The notes under the pieces were generated by a model. The model worked only from the letters and a program-made list of their open reading frames with translations. It had not been told where the DNA came from and did no database searches. 64,000 nt of DNA from Pisaster brevispinus (Eukaryota > Echinodermata > Asteroidea > Forcipulatida > Asteriidae). The translations under genes and the position numbers were made by a program. The stretch is from the NCBI GenBank assembly GCA_023634235.1, contig JAMKCF010000020.1:12065873-12129872 (forward strand), written 5' to 3'. Shown in pieces: positions 23,900-37,165 of the stretch (positions are counted from its first letter, which is position 1; every line of letters begins with the position of its first letter).

Positions 23900-26800
23900 A
23901 CATGGCATAGTCTTTCTTCATGCAGTTGGTGACAGTCCACAAAATGTTACTTACAAAGTTGTGGTGTCAACATCACTAAATAAGTCACTTGAACAGTTGA
24001 ACTTGTATGACAGAGAGTTATCTCGTTAGACTTGACATAATCCTTCAATTGGTGACACACCATCCAAAAACTATTTGTTGGCCTCAGCATCCCTACATCA
24101 CTTGACTGGTTAAACTGGTAACGGAGAGGCTTCTAGCTAGAATTGACAGTCCTTCTTCAGCTGGTGGTACAGTCCAAAAAGCATTGATAACCCTCAGGAT
24201 TGGGTGCATGCCATCTCCAAGTTCATCATCTCAGTCTGCACCCTGCAGCAGAAAATATGCCATTTTAAAGATTTATTTTGATAATCTCTTTTAGTAGTTT
24301 TCAGTTGTTCTGAGAAATAATGAAGTCTAAATGCTATCATGTGCAAGAAAATTCTCCTCCAATGATGAGCTCCAATCTGTTCTTCAACTCACTGAATATA
24401 AACACACAACGTGACACAACATTCCAGGTTGTTTCTTTTTGTGATTTTTGTTCAATCTTTTTATCTATTTTGTTTACTTGGCCCCCTCTTTTAATGAAGT
24501 TTTCCATCAGTTGGTTATGGGGGTGTTTATTGAAAACCAAACGATGGAAATGAATGTATTCTTTCATATCAACATTTTGAAACCTTGTAATGTGCTAATT
24601 CTGAAACATTTACCAATTTGCCAAATTCGGGGGATGAAACCTTAATTCTCTTCAAAGAAAAAGTTGTAGTTTTTTTTTTCAAACCTCGGGTGTGCAAGCT
24701 TCAACTTTGACTGGATTAGCACATAAACACACATGACACAATATTCCAGGACCTAATTTCATAGAGATGCTTCAGCACTCAAAATCTAGCTCAGCACAAC
24801 AAAATTATTCTTACAAGAATAAGTTAACCAGCTAAAATAGCATGTCAAATGCGCTGTTTCTGACTGGTATCCTGCTAATTTTTGCTGAGCACAAAATTGG
24901 TAAGCAAAATTGTCTGCTTAAGCAGCTCTATGCAATTTGCCCAGGTTTGTTTTCTTTTTGTCTTTCTTGTTAAATCTTTTTTTCTGAAAATTAACTTGAC
25001 CTCTTCTGATGAAGTTTTCCAACAATGTTGGTTGTATGGGCGTTTTACTGCAAACTAAAGGATGGGAATGAATGTATTCTTTGACATCGATGATCTGAAA
25101 GTTTCAAAGGTGCTAATTCCGAAACATTAACTCCCTCGCTTGTGGGATGAACCTTCCCTTCAAAGAAAAGTTTACTATATATTTTTTCTTCAAACTTATT
25201 ACCAAACGTCTGTTGTTGACTCTTTGCACCTGACCAAAAATTGGTTATAGCCTCAACATACCTACGTCACTTGAACGGTTGAACTTGCAGCAGAGAGTCA
25301 TCTAGCTAGAATTTACCCAGTCCTTCAGCGTGTTGGTTGGCCTCAGGATTGTGTGTATGCCATCTCCACAGTCATTGTCTCAGTCTGCAGTAAAAAAAAA
25401 CAAGCTGTTTTCAATGATCAATTTGATAAACTCTTTTAATCAGTCATGATATTAGACCCCTAGAACAAAAAGTTAAAAAAAACTCATTGAGTACCAAACA
25501 AGAGCTGACCAACATGACCAAATGAGGTTAGAACAAATTTGCAATTTTTTCAGGGCCAACAAAATCAAAAATCATACTTTTTATGAAGAATATCATGCCT
25601 GTTTAATACAAGTATCAGTTGTTCAGTGGAGTATTGAAGGCCGGCTGCTGTCATGTGCAAGAAAATTCTCCTCAACTTCCAATCAGTTCTTTAACTCATC
25701 ATTGACCATAAACACACAACATGAGAAAACATTCCAGGGTTTTTTTGTGTTTGTGTTTTGGTTGTATGGTGTGTTTATTGCAAACTCAAGGATGAAATTT
25801 AATGTATTCTTTCAAATCGATGATTTGAAACATTCAAAAGTGTCAATTCTGAAACATTTATTCCTTTGCCAAGTTTTTTTGGGGATGAGCCTTCTCTTTA
25901 AAGAAAAGTTTTATTTCAAGGTCATCGTCTCAGTCTACAGTAGAAAGTTAACCATTTTCAACGATTGCTTTTGACAACTCTTTTAATACAGGTTTCAGTT
26001 GTTCTGAGGAATAGTAAGTCTGAATGCTATCATGTGCAGCTTCAATTCAACTCATTGAACATAAACACACAATGCTCAAAATTCCATGTTTTTGTTTTTG
26101 GTTTTTTTTTTTTGGGGGGGGTTTCTTTCTCTTAAATTCTTTACCTCCTTATTTTAATGTCATTTTCCAGCAGTTGGTTGTATGGCCTGTTTATTGCAAA
26201 GTAAAGGATAGGAATAAATGTGTCCTTATATTCAAAGGTGCTAACTCTGAAACACTTAACACCTTTGCCAAATTTGTGGGATAAGCATTAATAATTTCTG
26301 GAAAAAAAGTTTACACACATTTTTCTAAAAACTTACCAGGCAGTCTGTTGTTGACTCTAGATGCACCTATTCAAAAAGCATTGGTCAGGCTCGACATTCC
26401 TACGTTACTTGACAGTTGAAATTGTAACAGAGGCAAGACTTGTTACAGTCCTTCTTCAGCTGGTGGCACACAGCAAGATTGGATGTATGTCGTCTCCAAG
26501 GTCATTGTCTACACCTGCAGTTGAAAATAAACAATTTACAAAGATCAATTTTTGATGAAACTCTTTGAATACAAGTTTCAGTTTTTCTGAGGAATAGCAA
26601 GTGTAAATGCTAATATGTGCAAGAACACCACCTTCACTGATGAGCTCCCATCAGTACTGCAACTCATTGAACATTAAGCAGACAATTTTGCTGACAATTC
26701 TTGTGCTTAGCAAATATGAGCAGGATTCCAGGCAGAAACGGTGCATGTGACACTGTGTTTAGCTGGTGACCTTTTTCGGGTAAGCATAATTTGGTTGTGC

Positions 26801-27850
26801 TTAGCTACCATTTGCGTTTTAAGCAGCTCTATCAAATTGGGTCCTGAAATTTTTAGTCATGTTGTGTGTTAAGCAGCTATATGAAATTGTTCCAATGTTT
26901 TGTTTTCTTTTTGTGCTTCTTGTTAAATATTGTTCTGAAAATTAACTTGACCTCCTCTTCTAATGACATTTTCCACCAGTTGGTTTTACGTGGTGTTTGT
27001 TTCAAATTAGAGGATGGGATTGAATGTTTTCTTTCAATTGATGATTTGATTAAAAACATTCAAAGATGCTAATTCTGAAACAGTAACTCCTTTGCTTGTT
27101 GGATGAGCCTTCGATCTCTTCGAAGAGAAAGTTTCAGAATTAATTTTGCCAAGTACCAACTTGTCTTTGCACCTTTGCTCATCCAAACAGGTCCCGTTGT
27201 ATTCCTCCAGCTGGTAACACACAGTCCAAAAAGTGTCGGTAAGCCTCAGGATAGGGTGTATGCCATCTCAAAGGCCATCGTCTCAGTCTGTGGTACAAAA
27301 TAAACCATTTTCAAAGATTACTTTTGATAAACCCATCAGTTGTTCAGCGAGGAACAGTTTATGTCTTGAGTTTTATCATGTGCAAGAAAGTTCTCCTTCA
27401 CCGAGCTCCAATCAGTTTTCAACCCATTGAACATAAACACACAACATGACATAATACTCCAGGTTTTTTTTTCTTTTCTTTTTTCTTTTTTTTTTGTATG
27501 GTGGGTTTATTGCAAACTAAAGGATGGGAATAAATGTATTCTTTTATTTGGAGCGCTCAAAGGTGCTCATTCTGAAACATTAACTCCTTTGCTAAGTTTG
27601 CGGGATGAACATTCTCTTCAAGGAAAAGTTGTAAAATGAATTTGTCAAAGTTACAAAGTGGTCTGTTGTTGACTCTTGCACCTGTATCCTGTAGCAATGC
27701 TCACCCAAAAGGTCCGGTTGTAGTCACCTCTCCCTGTACCCTCAAACGATGCTCATCCAAACAGGTCCGGTTGTATATAGTCACCACTCCCTGTACCCTC
27801 CAGTGATGCTCATCCAAACAGCTCCTATTGTTAAAGTCACCACTCCTCAA
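23900..27850. repeat. Degenerate large tandem-module array, copy B
   Basis: Counterpart of 6360-10,360 with the same module order. In the fifth module a GGA codon of the minus-strand exon-like motif has become TGA (near 27,268), while the frame downstream stays open longer (27,034-27,222) because of a small deletion relative to copy A. Confidence 0.7.
27665..27845. repeat. 52-bp minisatellite, copy B
   Basis: Three or so diverged units with GATGCTCATCCAAACAG. Differs from copy A by several substitutions. Confidence 0.7.
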
Positions 27851-28842
27851 GAGACTGCTCAACTGAGGGAAAATTTAGATAGGTACAGTAAAGTTCATCT
27901 CTATAGTATCTACATATTTTTATGATGAATTCCATTTAGAGCCAACTTTTAATGTTTCAGAAAGGATTTCAACTCATTTGGATTGTAAAAACAAAATTTT
28001 GTTAATCAAGTTATCTGGCTCTTTAGTTAACCTCGGTGGTTGTCATTGATCTTGCTGATGTAGAATCTCATTACTAGTATTTCGTCTGCTAGTATAACAA
28101 CGTCTTTAACTACTTAAGAGATTCTTTTGAGAATCAACATCTGACTTTACTATGCATATCGCTGTTTTTCCATCCAAAATTGTTGATAAACTGATGTTAA
28201 CAATTGTTCATGATCCTCCAAGTGTCTTGATTGAGTTGTTGTCCCATTTGGTAGGTACTTTTCCCCCAGAAACAAGTTTTAACTGATAGGTATAACTAGA
28301 TACATTACCAAATCCTCTCCATGGCCCCAGTCCCTACTGGTAGGCGTCACCTCAGCTCAGGAAAATATCAGCACAAAAACTACTCCATCATTTCATTCGA
28401 TGAGAAGGAATACATGATCTGCTGTTTGGAAGAAAACAAATTTCTAGAAAGGTTAGCATTTTTGGGTCACATCAATTAGCCACGCTCAGGTTCACCATGC
28501 ACATTACCAGAGATAACCCCACTATACTTTACCAAACCAAGGTCATCTACGGTGTCCCAGAGCTGCCATCTGTGGACAACTGCTTCCCACAACACTCCTC
28601 TTTAGCGATAACAGTTTACAGGCTGGAGGAAAACAAAAACAACTAGATAAGAAGCTGTCGGGGAAAGATTGTTTTTCCTTTACACTTATCGTTATACTTA
28701 ACCTTAAAGTGCACTTGATACTTAACCTTCGATGCAAAAACTTGACCTCACTGTCCCGACTGACCTTGGGCCACTTTGGCAAAAACAGGTAACAGTCTGT
28801 GGAAAACAAAAAGAAGGTTATAGCCTACATGGAGGCCAAGTT

Positions 28843-29342
28843 AGGACGCTGTTGAGAAAAACGGTTAGACGCTGTTGAAAAAAGGTTAGACGCTGTCGAG
28901 AAAAACGGTTAGACGCTGTTGAGAAAAACGGTTAGACGCTGTTGAGAAAAACGGTTAGACGCTGTTGAGAAAAATGGTTAGACGCTGTTGAGAAAAATGG
29001 TTAGACGCTGTTGAGAAAAATGGTTAGACGCTGTTGAGAAAAATGGTTAGACGCTGTTGAGAAAAATGGTTAGACGCTGTTGAGAAAAATGGTTAGACGC
29101 TGTTGAGAAAAATGGTTAGACGCTGTTGAGAAAAACGGTTAGACGCTGTTGAGAAAAACGGTTAGACGCTGTTGAGAAAAACGGTTAGACGCTGTTGAGA
29201 AAAATGGTTAGACGCTGTTGAGAAAAATGGTTAGACGCTGTTGAGAAAAATGGTTAGACGCTGTTGAGAAAAATGGTTAGACGCTGTTGAGAAAAATGGT
29301 TAGACGCTGTTGAGAAAAATGGTTAGACGCTGTTGAGAAAAT
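28843..29342. repeat. 23-bp minisatellite, copy B (about 21 units)
   Basis: Same unit as 11,347-11,612 but nearly twice as many copies. A C/T variant (AACGG versus AATGG) is arranged in runs of like units, a sign of block-wise expansion or gene conversion after the segmental duplication. Confidence 0.95.
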
Positions 29343-30049
29343 GGTTATTTTTCTTTTACTTTTACCCTGATACTTCACCTTTATACTTAACCTTTGGTGC
29401 AAACAGCCGACCCCACTGGCGTCCAGTCACTCATCAGAGACGTCAAAGGAAGAGTCTTCACCACTGTCTACTCAAGTCCTGCAATTCCTGTGTTTGCCTA
29501 AAGTTTGTTCACACTTTTTTTCTTTTGGTTTAGTTTGGTCTGAGAAAGGGTCAGAGCTATGTTGTTTATTTTTAAATTTTCACAGACTAAATGTTGAAAA
29601 TGCCTACATTCAGAAGTGAGGTAATGCTGATATTAGGAATATGTAAATATTCATTTAGCTGACCTAAATTATCTATTTAATACTCCTAAATCAAACATTC
29701 CTCATCAAAATGAATGGTGCTGACTGAAATAATTATTTGACTGCATAATTACTTGCAGAGGGGAAAGTACCAAAAAAAATATACTGAATTTTTTGTCTTA
29801 TAATCGACATTTTGTTGGCGTCATTCCTCAAAATAATTGTTATTCTTTTTAGGAGAATTATTAAAAATTTCTTACGTAAAAGTTTAATTGGATTCTGTAT
29901 CCTTTGTTTACAAATGTTACATTATTTGAAATATAAAATCATGACAATTAAATATAAACATGACCACTGATGACTTGAAGTATCAACCCTGACAGAAATT
30001 TCCAGTAAGACCAGTCTCCTAATTAAAAAGCATCATTGGCTTCGACCAA

Positions 30050-33000
30050 TATGCAAATCAAGAAATGCCAAGACAGTGTGACGTCACCATGAAAGCAATA
30101 CAAGGACAACATCAACAAGATCGCCAAACATTGTTGGGAAGGGGCGGTACAAAAGGGGAGGGACTCTGCAAGAGAACGGGTTAGATCTTCTCTTACCATT
30201 CGCAGACTTCACCTTGTTCTTTATCTTTTAGGTCAACTTGCGTTGTCCGACCTCCAATATTGCACACAAATTTTAACCTTTCTTTCTTCTTTTCTTTTCT
30301 TTTGTTTTTTGGGGTGTATTTTATAGTAAGGTCAATAACTATTACAACAGCCAGATTTTCTGAGTGCAGTTCTTCTCAAGCGACTGACCAGGGAAGCTCA
30401 CTGATGCACTTTATCAATAGTTTAATCTTTTTCTTTCTACTCTGTGGTTTGGTTGTTGTTATTGTTTTGTTTGGGGTTTTTTTTCAGGGTTTTTTTGGAG
30501 GGGGGGCTATTTTTTTCATACTATAAATGGTCAATAATTGACATATTTAGCAGCCAGTTCTTAGAAACATCAAATCAGAGAGAGGTCTTATGTACATTTG
30601 GTACAATTCCATTTATTTCCTCATCACGTGAAATTTGTTTTCCTTTGTACAGCAATAAAGATTGAAGTACATCGGGTGTCTCGCAAACCTTTCTAGATTG
30701 CACATACTGCAAGTTGCTCAAGAGATTTTTTTGGAAAGGGGTGGGGGAAATAGTTCCAACAAAAAGAGGTGGTGGGCACGAGGGAACTTAAAAAGTGGAG
30801 GTCGGATCAACGGCAAAGTTTTCCTTACCTGAATCCGGCGATGACTCCAATGCACGTCCACATACCACAATCCAAAGATCTTCTATGCCATCTGGTCAGT
30901 CTCTTGACACAGTATCTGCACACTTTAAAAAGTCAAATTTAAGACATTTTAAGACCCTTTAAATGCTACTTACAGGCCTGATATGTGATTCATGGAAAAA
31001 AGTAGGAACATCTGATTGTGAACAAGGAGTAACCTACGTGTATACATGGTGTAGGCTTTTGTAGACTTTTCAGGCTATTTGAACCACAGTTTTTCTGATT
31101 TTTCCAAGGGCAAAAAAATTGGAAATCAGACTAAAGTAGAAAGATTAACATGCCTGTACTTATCACAATTTAAGACTAAAAATATGTGAATAAAGTTGGG
31201 GAGAAACAGCTACAACTGCTTACATTTTGTTACTTTTTTACACACAGCGTTATTTGGTTTTCTTTGAGCTGATAGAAAATTGATTACACGCTTCATCCAA
31301 TTTTTTTAAGACCAAAAATAACTGCTTAATTGCTTAGTTGCTTTTTAAGACTTCAAATTTGAAAAATTTAAGATTTTTAAATACTTTTCAGGATCCGTAG
31401 AAACCCTGCTGAGAGTCTTCAGCATAAAGATGTTTTCTCTTTCTGCAACTCACGAAACAGTCCCATCAATGTCGCTGGAAGCTTGGCTGGCTTGGAGCTC
31501 ACTGCTGGTCGTTCCCCGTTCCCCATCTTGGTCCACCGCTCTTAGCTGCCTCAGCCCCTCCTTGTCTCCCGTTAAAACAACCGGTCAATGATATGTAGGT
31601 TTTTTTTGCATCCTACAATAAAAAATACAGAGAAAATACAGAAACAAAAATTGATTACGAAGCCAAGGACAGCCCAAAAAGCTGTTCAAATGGACAAACC
31701 GCTTTTTGATCGGGCACTTAGGGCTATTAAAGTGTTTTTTATGAATTTAATATGGTTGGAAAGGTGTTTTAAAAGTAGAAAGTAATGGTTTACACAAAAA
31801 TCCCTCAAAATTGTGTTTTTTTCCTTCTACTTCGTGAACTAACATAGTCCACCATTTTGTAGAACCAAATTTTTGACTCCTCAAAATTACGGATCATGTT
31901 AGTTCACAAAGTAAAAGGAAATCCACACAATGAAGGATATTTGTGTAAAACATTATATTCTACTTTTAAAGCTCAAACTGTCAGCTATAACTTCAAAATC
32001 TTTACCAGAAATAAATAGGGCACTGTCTTCAGCATACAGCATCAAAATTAGAATGGACACTAATTTTCATTGTTCACAGCAGAACAATACTGAAACACCG
32101 CATGCTATTCTCATTGGTTGAAATTTAGTCCAATTGGTGCCCACTCCCCCAAATGGTGTCTGTTTGTCAACCCCCCCCCCACCCCATTTGAAACCTTAAT
32201 TTTGTAGATTAAAAATTACCTGAGTAAAATGATGCATTTTATAAGCTTCAATATGATAATTGTTGTTTCTAAAACTAATTTTCCATTTACAGGCAGACAA
32301 TGTTTTTGTTTTTACACTCATGTCAAAATAATAGATGGCAAAAAAGATGGATGTAAAGGAGCTTGTTTAAAAGAAATGCTCCCTAGAAACACTGGTACAC
32401 GGCCCCCTTGGGCACCCTAGAATTTTACACTTGTTTTAGCGCCAAGTGTCACTAACAATTTGCTGTCTGTCTGAGAGATATGATTGAAACCAATTATAAA
32501 TTAGAATTTGAATAAATGCCAAATATAGCTTGTGAGACATAAAAATGCACGGTCTACAGTTCAAGTTGAAAGGGGGAATTTAGCGAAAATTTTAAATTGA
32601 AGACTATGATTGTGGTTAAATACGTAAAGAAAACGTTTCCAAGTTTCTTACCTCAACAACATGTTCGAAAGATGCGTCCGGCTGTGGTCGTGAATGAGCT
32701 CATGTATATAACGGCAATTCGCCGGGAGGTCTTCGAAGCCACTCTGGCAAGCTCAGCACCGAAGCTGATATTTTGCATGTAGTCGTCGGAACTTCGTGGA
32801 ACTCACGGAGGGGATTTACTGTTCAGAGGATTTAATGTTCTGAATTCACTGCAGTTTTTTAGTGAAGCCATTTTGGCCAGTGACAAAAATGCACAAGGTT
32901 CATACTTCTTCTTGTACTTCTTGTAAATATCGGCCAAGGCGAAGCCTCAAAGAATGTCAAAATTGGCTTAAAAGTGCAACAGTTATATTGCTGAAATATT

Positions 33001-33110
33001 GCTGAATGCACATTATAATTGTCCATGGTAAAATTGTTGATAAATTTACCAGTAAAGTGTGTCCAGAAAACGCGACGTCCAAAGAGCCGAGAGGTACGGC
33101 ATGCTGCCAT
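30050..33110 (-). pseudogene. Copy B counterpart of the candidate four-exon gene, frameshifted
   Basis: All four exon-like segments are present (33,110-33,050; 31,565-31,503; 30,915-30,829; from 30,165). The second is 63 nt instead of 64 (ACCAGCA for ACACAGCA), which shifts the frame into a stop early in the third. The fourth lacks 4 bp present in copy A and would also end differently. If the gene is real, this copy is broken. If it is not, the changes are neutral drift. Confidence 0.3.
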
Positions 33111-33929
33111 CAGTCCAGTCCGCGACACGAGATACGAATGCCAGGCGAGTAGTACAGTTATAGCACGCCCGGATTCGCACAATGAGGACTTGGAAAAAGC
33201 GCAAAACTCATTATTTGCATAACAAAGATGTTGCACAGGTGGCATTCCAGAGTCAGCTCATGTCGAGGAATGTCCACCAATGAACGGGAGTGAGTCTTAT
33301 TCCCGGATGGGTTAATTCATTTATTCCAGTGCGAGAACAAAAATTGAAGGCCTAAAATTGAGAAAATATTGAGAGAACCAAAGAACTAAAAAGGAGAACC
33401 AAAGAGCTAAAAAGGTGAACCAAAGTGCTCTTCGGGCATGCTTTTTCTGTGGATGGGGTTCGAGTAGTCACCCCAACCTTTTTTAAAGAAGCGTAAAAAG
33501 GACATTGAGAAACGCAAGAAAGGCTACCCTTTAAATTGTATGTGTCGATCTGCTGCAGTTGGCATACGGCCAAAGTTGGTGTGGTTACGCGTGATTGGTT
33601 ACACATGTTGTTGTTTTTCAGAAAATGGACCAATAGGAGGCATCCCCCAACCCCTTTATGTTCTGGCCTGCAGCGTTGTTGACTCGATTCGGTGACCTGG
33701 ACTCGAGTCAGTCGCCAATTCCATTAACTTGCGACTTGACTTAACCTGACTTGCGCAAAACTTACTTAAGAGATGAAAAGAGACTTGAATAGATTTGATT
33801 TTACGACAATTCAAATAAATTTCTTAATAAATATGGCGATGCCGCTGCCGACGATCCTGATGTTTTGGAGTGCTCTTGTCTTAAGGCCAAAGATTAAATC
33901 TGCACGAATAACCGGTTTTGATTGCTTTT

Positions 33930-35450
33930 TTAGGGTAAGGGTTATATGGTTACATGGTTATATGGTTATATGGTTATATGGTTATGGTTAGGGTTAGGGT
34001 TATATGGTTAAGGTTATAGGGTTAGGGTTATGAGGTTGGGGTTAGGGTAAGGGTTAGGGTTGGGGTTAGGCTTATAGAGTAGGGTTAGGGTTAGGGTTAT
34101 AGTTATAGGGTTAGGGTTATAGGGTTAGGCTTAGGGTTAGGGTTAGGGTTAGAGTTAGGGTTAGGGTTAGGGTTAGGGTTAGGTTTATAGGCTTAGGGTT
34201 AGGGTTAGGGTTAGAGTTAGAGTTAGGGTTAGGGTTAGGGTTAGGGTTAGGTTTATAGGGTTAGGGTTAGGGTTATAGGGTTAGGGTTATAGGGTTAGGC
34301 TTAGGGTTATAGGGCTAGGGTTAGGGTTAGGGTTAGGGTTAGAGTTAGGGTTAAGGTTAGGGATAGGGTTAGGGTTAGGGTTAGGGTTAGGGTTATAGGG
34401 TTAGGGTAAGGGTTAGGGTTATAGAGTTAGGGTTATAGGGTTAGGCTTAGGGTTACATGGTTAGGGTTAGGGTTAGAGTTAGGGTTAGAGTTAGGGTTAG
34501 GGTTAGGGTTAGGGTTAGGTTTATAGGGTTAGGGTTATAGGGTTAGGCTTAGGGTTATAGGGCTAGGGCTAGGGTTAGGGTTAGGGTTAGGGTTAGAGTT
34601 AGGGTTAGAGTTAGGTTAAGGTTAGGATTTGGGTTAGGGTTAGGGTTAAGGTTTGGGTTAGGTTTATAGGGTTAGGGTTAGGGTTATAGGGTTAGGGTTG
34701 TATGGTTAGGGTCAGGTTAGGGTTAGGGTTAGTGTTAATGATAGGGTTAGGGTTAGGGTTAGGGTTAGGGTTAGGGTTATAGGGTAAGTGTTAGGGTTAG
34801 TGTTAGGGTTAGGGTAAGGGTTATGGTTAAAGAGTTAGGGTTAGGGTTAGGGTTAGGGATAGGGATAGGGTTAGGGTCAGTGTTAGGGTTAGGGTTATAG
34901 AGTTAGGGTTAGGGATAGGTTAGGATAAGGGATAGGGTTAGGGTTATAGGGTTAGGGTTAAAGTTAGGGTTATGGTTAGAGTTAAGGTTAGGATAAGTGT
35001 TAGGGTTAGGGTTAGGGTTATGGTTAGGGTTATAGGGTTAGTGTTTAGGGTTATAGGGTTAGGGTTTTACGTTTAGTGTTAGGTTAGGGTTAGGGTTAGG
35101 GTTAGTGTTAGTGTTAGGGTTATGGTTAGGGTTAGAGTTAGGGTTTTACGTTTAGGGTTAGAGTTTATAGGGTTAGGGTTATAGGGTTAGTGTTAGGGTT
35201 AGGGTTATAGGGTTAGGGTTAGGGTTAGGGTTAGGGTTGGGGTTAGTGTTAGTGTTAGTGTTAGGGTTATGGTTAGGGTTAGAGTTAGGGTTTTACGTTT
35301 AGGGTTAGAGTTTATAGGGTTAGGGTTATAGGGTTAGTGTTAGGGTTAGGGTTATAGGGTTAGGGTTAGGGTTAGGGTTAGGGTTGGGGTTAGTGTTAGT
35401 GTTAGGGTTAGGGTTAGGGTTAGGGTTAGGGTTATAGGGTAAGGGTTAGG
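33930..35450 (+). repeat. Interstitial telomere-like (TTAGGG)n array, copy B
   Basis: About 1.5 kb of TTAGGG with variants, longer than in copy A. Near its right end a longer unit repeats (TTTTACGTTTAGGGTTAGAG, seen around 35,145 and 35,290), showing local higher-order duplication. Confidence 0.95.
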
Positions 35451-36300
35451 TGTGTTTTTTTAGTATTGACCTTTTTTTTTTATTTGCAGCGACCATTTGA
35501 TGAAGCAACTTTTTTACGCGGCAACTTTTTGGGGGGTCGGCATTTTTTTTTCGACAGATTTTTTGAAGGTGGTGACATGGTTTTTCTTGGCAGCGATTTT
35601 TTTTTGTGATGACTCTTTTTTATTTGGCAGCAACAATTTCATGAAACGACTTTTTTGACACGCAAACTGTTTTTGTTCGACGGCATTTTTTGGGGAGGGG
35701 GTGGGAATTTTTTTTAATTTGGCGGCAGGCGACTTTTTTTACGCAGCAAGGGTTTAGACTCAACGACTTTTTTGAGGCTGCAACTTTTTTTGGGTGTTGA
35801 CTTATTTATTTTATTTGGCGGCGACTTTTCTTGGTGATGACTTTACTTGGCGGCGACTTTTTCTTTTCGGCGACTTGATGTTTTTGTGGCTACTTTTGTT
35901 TTCGCGGCGACTTTTTTTTTGGCAGTGGCTTTTTTTTTTTTTTTTTGACTAATGTATTTTAGCGCAAATTTTTTTTTGACTTTCTTTTATTTGGCGGCGT
36001 CTTTATTTTACACAACTTTTGCGGCATCTTTTTTGTGGTGGATGGTTTTTTTTAGGTGGTGACTTTTTTTAGCACGGCGACTTTTGGGGGGCAGCGGCTT
36101 TTTTTTTCGATGTCGACAATTTTTGGTTTATTTTTTAGTGTTTACTTTTTTTTATTGGGTGGTGACTATCTTTTATTTGGCGCGACTCTGTCTTTGCGGC
36201 GCATATTTTTTGGGCTGCGCCTTTTTTTTAGCGTTACGTTATTGGGGCGGCGACTTTTTGGGGCAGCGAATTTTCTTTACGCGGCGACTTTTTAGCGGCG
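35451..36300. repeat. T-rich GGCGAC-type degenerate tandem array
   Basis: Irregular units of roughly 15-40 bp made of GGCGACTTTTT-like cores and long T runs. The short homolog in copy A (17,566-17,647) is only 82 bp. Open frames here (36,056-36,362) are a low-complexity by-product. Confidence 0.85.
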
Positions 36301-36555
36301 ACCCTAACCCTTACCTCCCCCCCCAAAAAAAACCCCACTTTAACCCTAAGAATTCTCCATAAGAACCCTTACAGCCCTATCCCTAACTTTTACCCTACAA
36401 ACCCTAAAAAAACCTAACCCTTGACCTAAAAACCCTAGCAATCCTAATCCTTACCTTTATTTTGACACTAAAACCCCAACCCTAACCCTTAATTCTAACC
36501 CCTAAACCCCCAAACATAACCCTAACCCTAATTCTAACCCAAAAAACTAAATCTA
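36301..36555 (-). repeat. Reverse-orientation (CCCTAA)n telomere-like array
   Basis: Degenerate CCCTAA units (AACCCTAACCC, CCCTAACCCTAAT), opposite in orientation to the TTAGGG arrays on the left, so the two face each other across the T-rich array. Confidence 0.85.
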
Positions 36556-37165
36556 AAGCTAACTTAATTGCTCGTGGGCAATTCCACACTTATGGGCCAA
36601 ATGATGTGACTTTGTGAGAGAGGCAATTGAGAGAGTGAAACAAAAGTTTTTAGTCGCCTTCTCCTGTACATTACAAAGCTGTTCGTGATTGGTCATAGCA
36701 AAATACAAGATAATCTGTGACTTTTAGAAATTACACGGTCTTTTGAAAATGTGTCGCATGTAACAAAGACAGCCATTTAGTCAGGAACGTGAAAACAAAT
36801 TGTAAAAAAAAAATTCTTTTTAAATACTATGCCAGTAACATTCCTGAAAGATTGTTTTAATCATCCATTTTTCAAATAGACAACAATAATTTGCTTGAAA
36901 AGAGAATTTTCGATTTCTAACAATGTTTTTATAGTAGTGCCTAGCATTAAGCCAACAATACCTTGGGGTCTAAAAATAATAAAATAAATAATAAAACTTG
37001 GCCAGACTCTGTGGGTCCTTTGTAAAAATGATTTGATGTCACAGCGGAGCTCAAACATGGTCTATTTTAATAATTCAAAGTTCGTTGCTCCTTTGTTTTC
37101 ATGTTGAGGTAAACACGGCCAAAGGGTGGCGCCCTTTTATCACTTCAATAAAATTTTTAGACAAC
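36556..37165. other. FAF2 upstream region and 5' UTR
   Basis: Non-repetitive sequence between the telomere-like repeats and the FAF2 start codon. No TATA box at a convincing position. The start codon context AACATGGCGG is a good initiation context and also resembles a YY1-type element often found at TATA-less promoters. Confidence 0.4.

Larger units (their letters stand above)
19051..35541 (+). repeat. Segmental duplication, copy B
   Basis: Second copy of the segment at 1-17,645, in direct orientation, so this is a tandem duplication. Homology begins just after the POLR3K stop codon, at an A-rich run, and ends in the GGCGAC/T-rich tract after the TTAGGG array. Copy B has its own extra sequence at about 20,480-21,020 and 23,321-23,609. 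It has a much longer 23-bp minisatellite and a longer TTAGGG array than copy A. The frameshifts described for the candidate minus-strand gene are in this copy. Confidence 0.95.

Noticed and set aside
35900..36362. Phe/Gly-rich open frames
   Set aside because: By-products of the T-rich GGCGAC array; no coding evidence.
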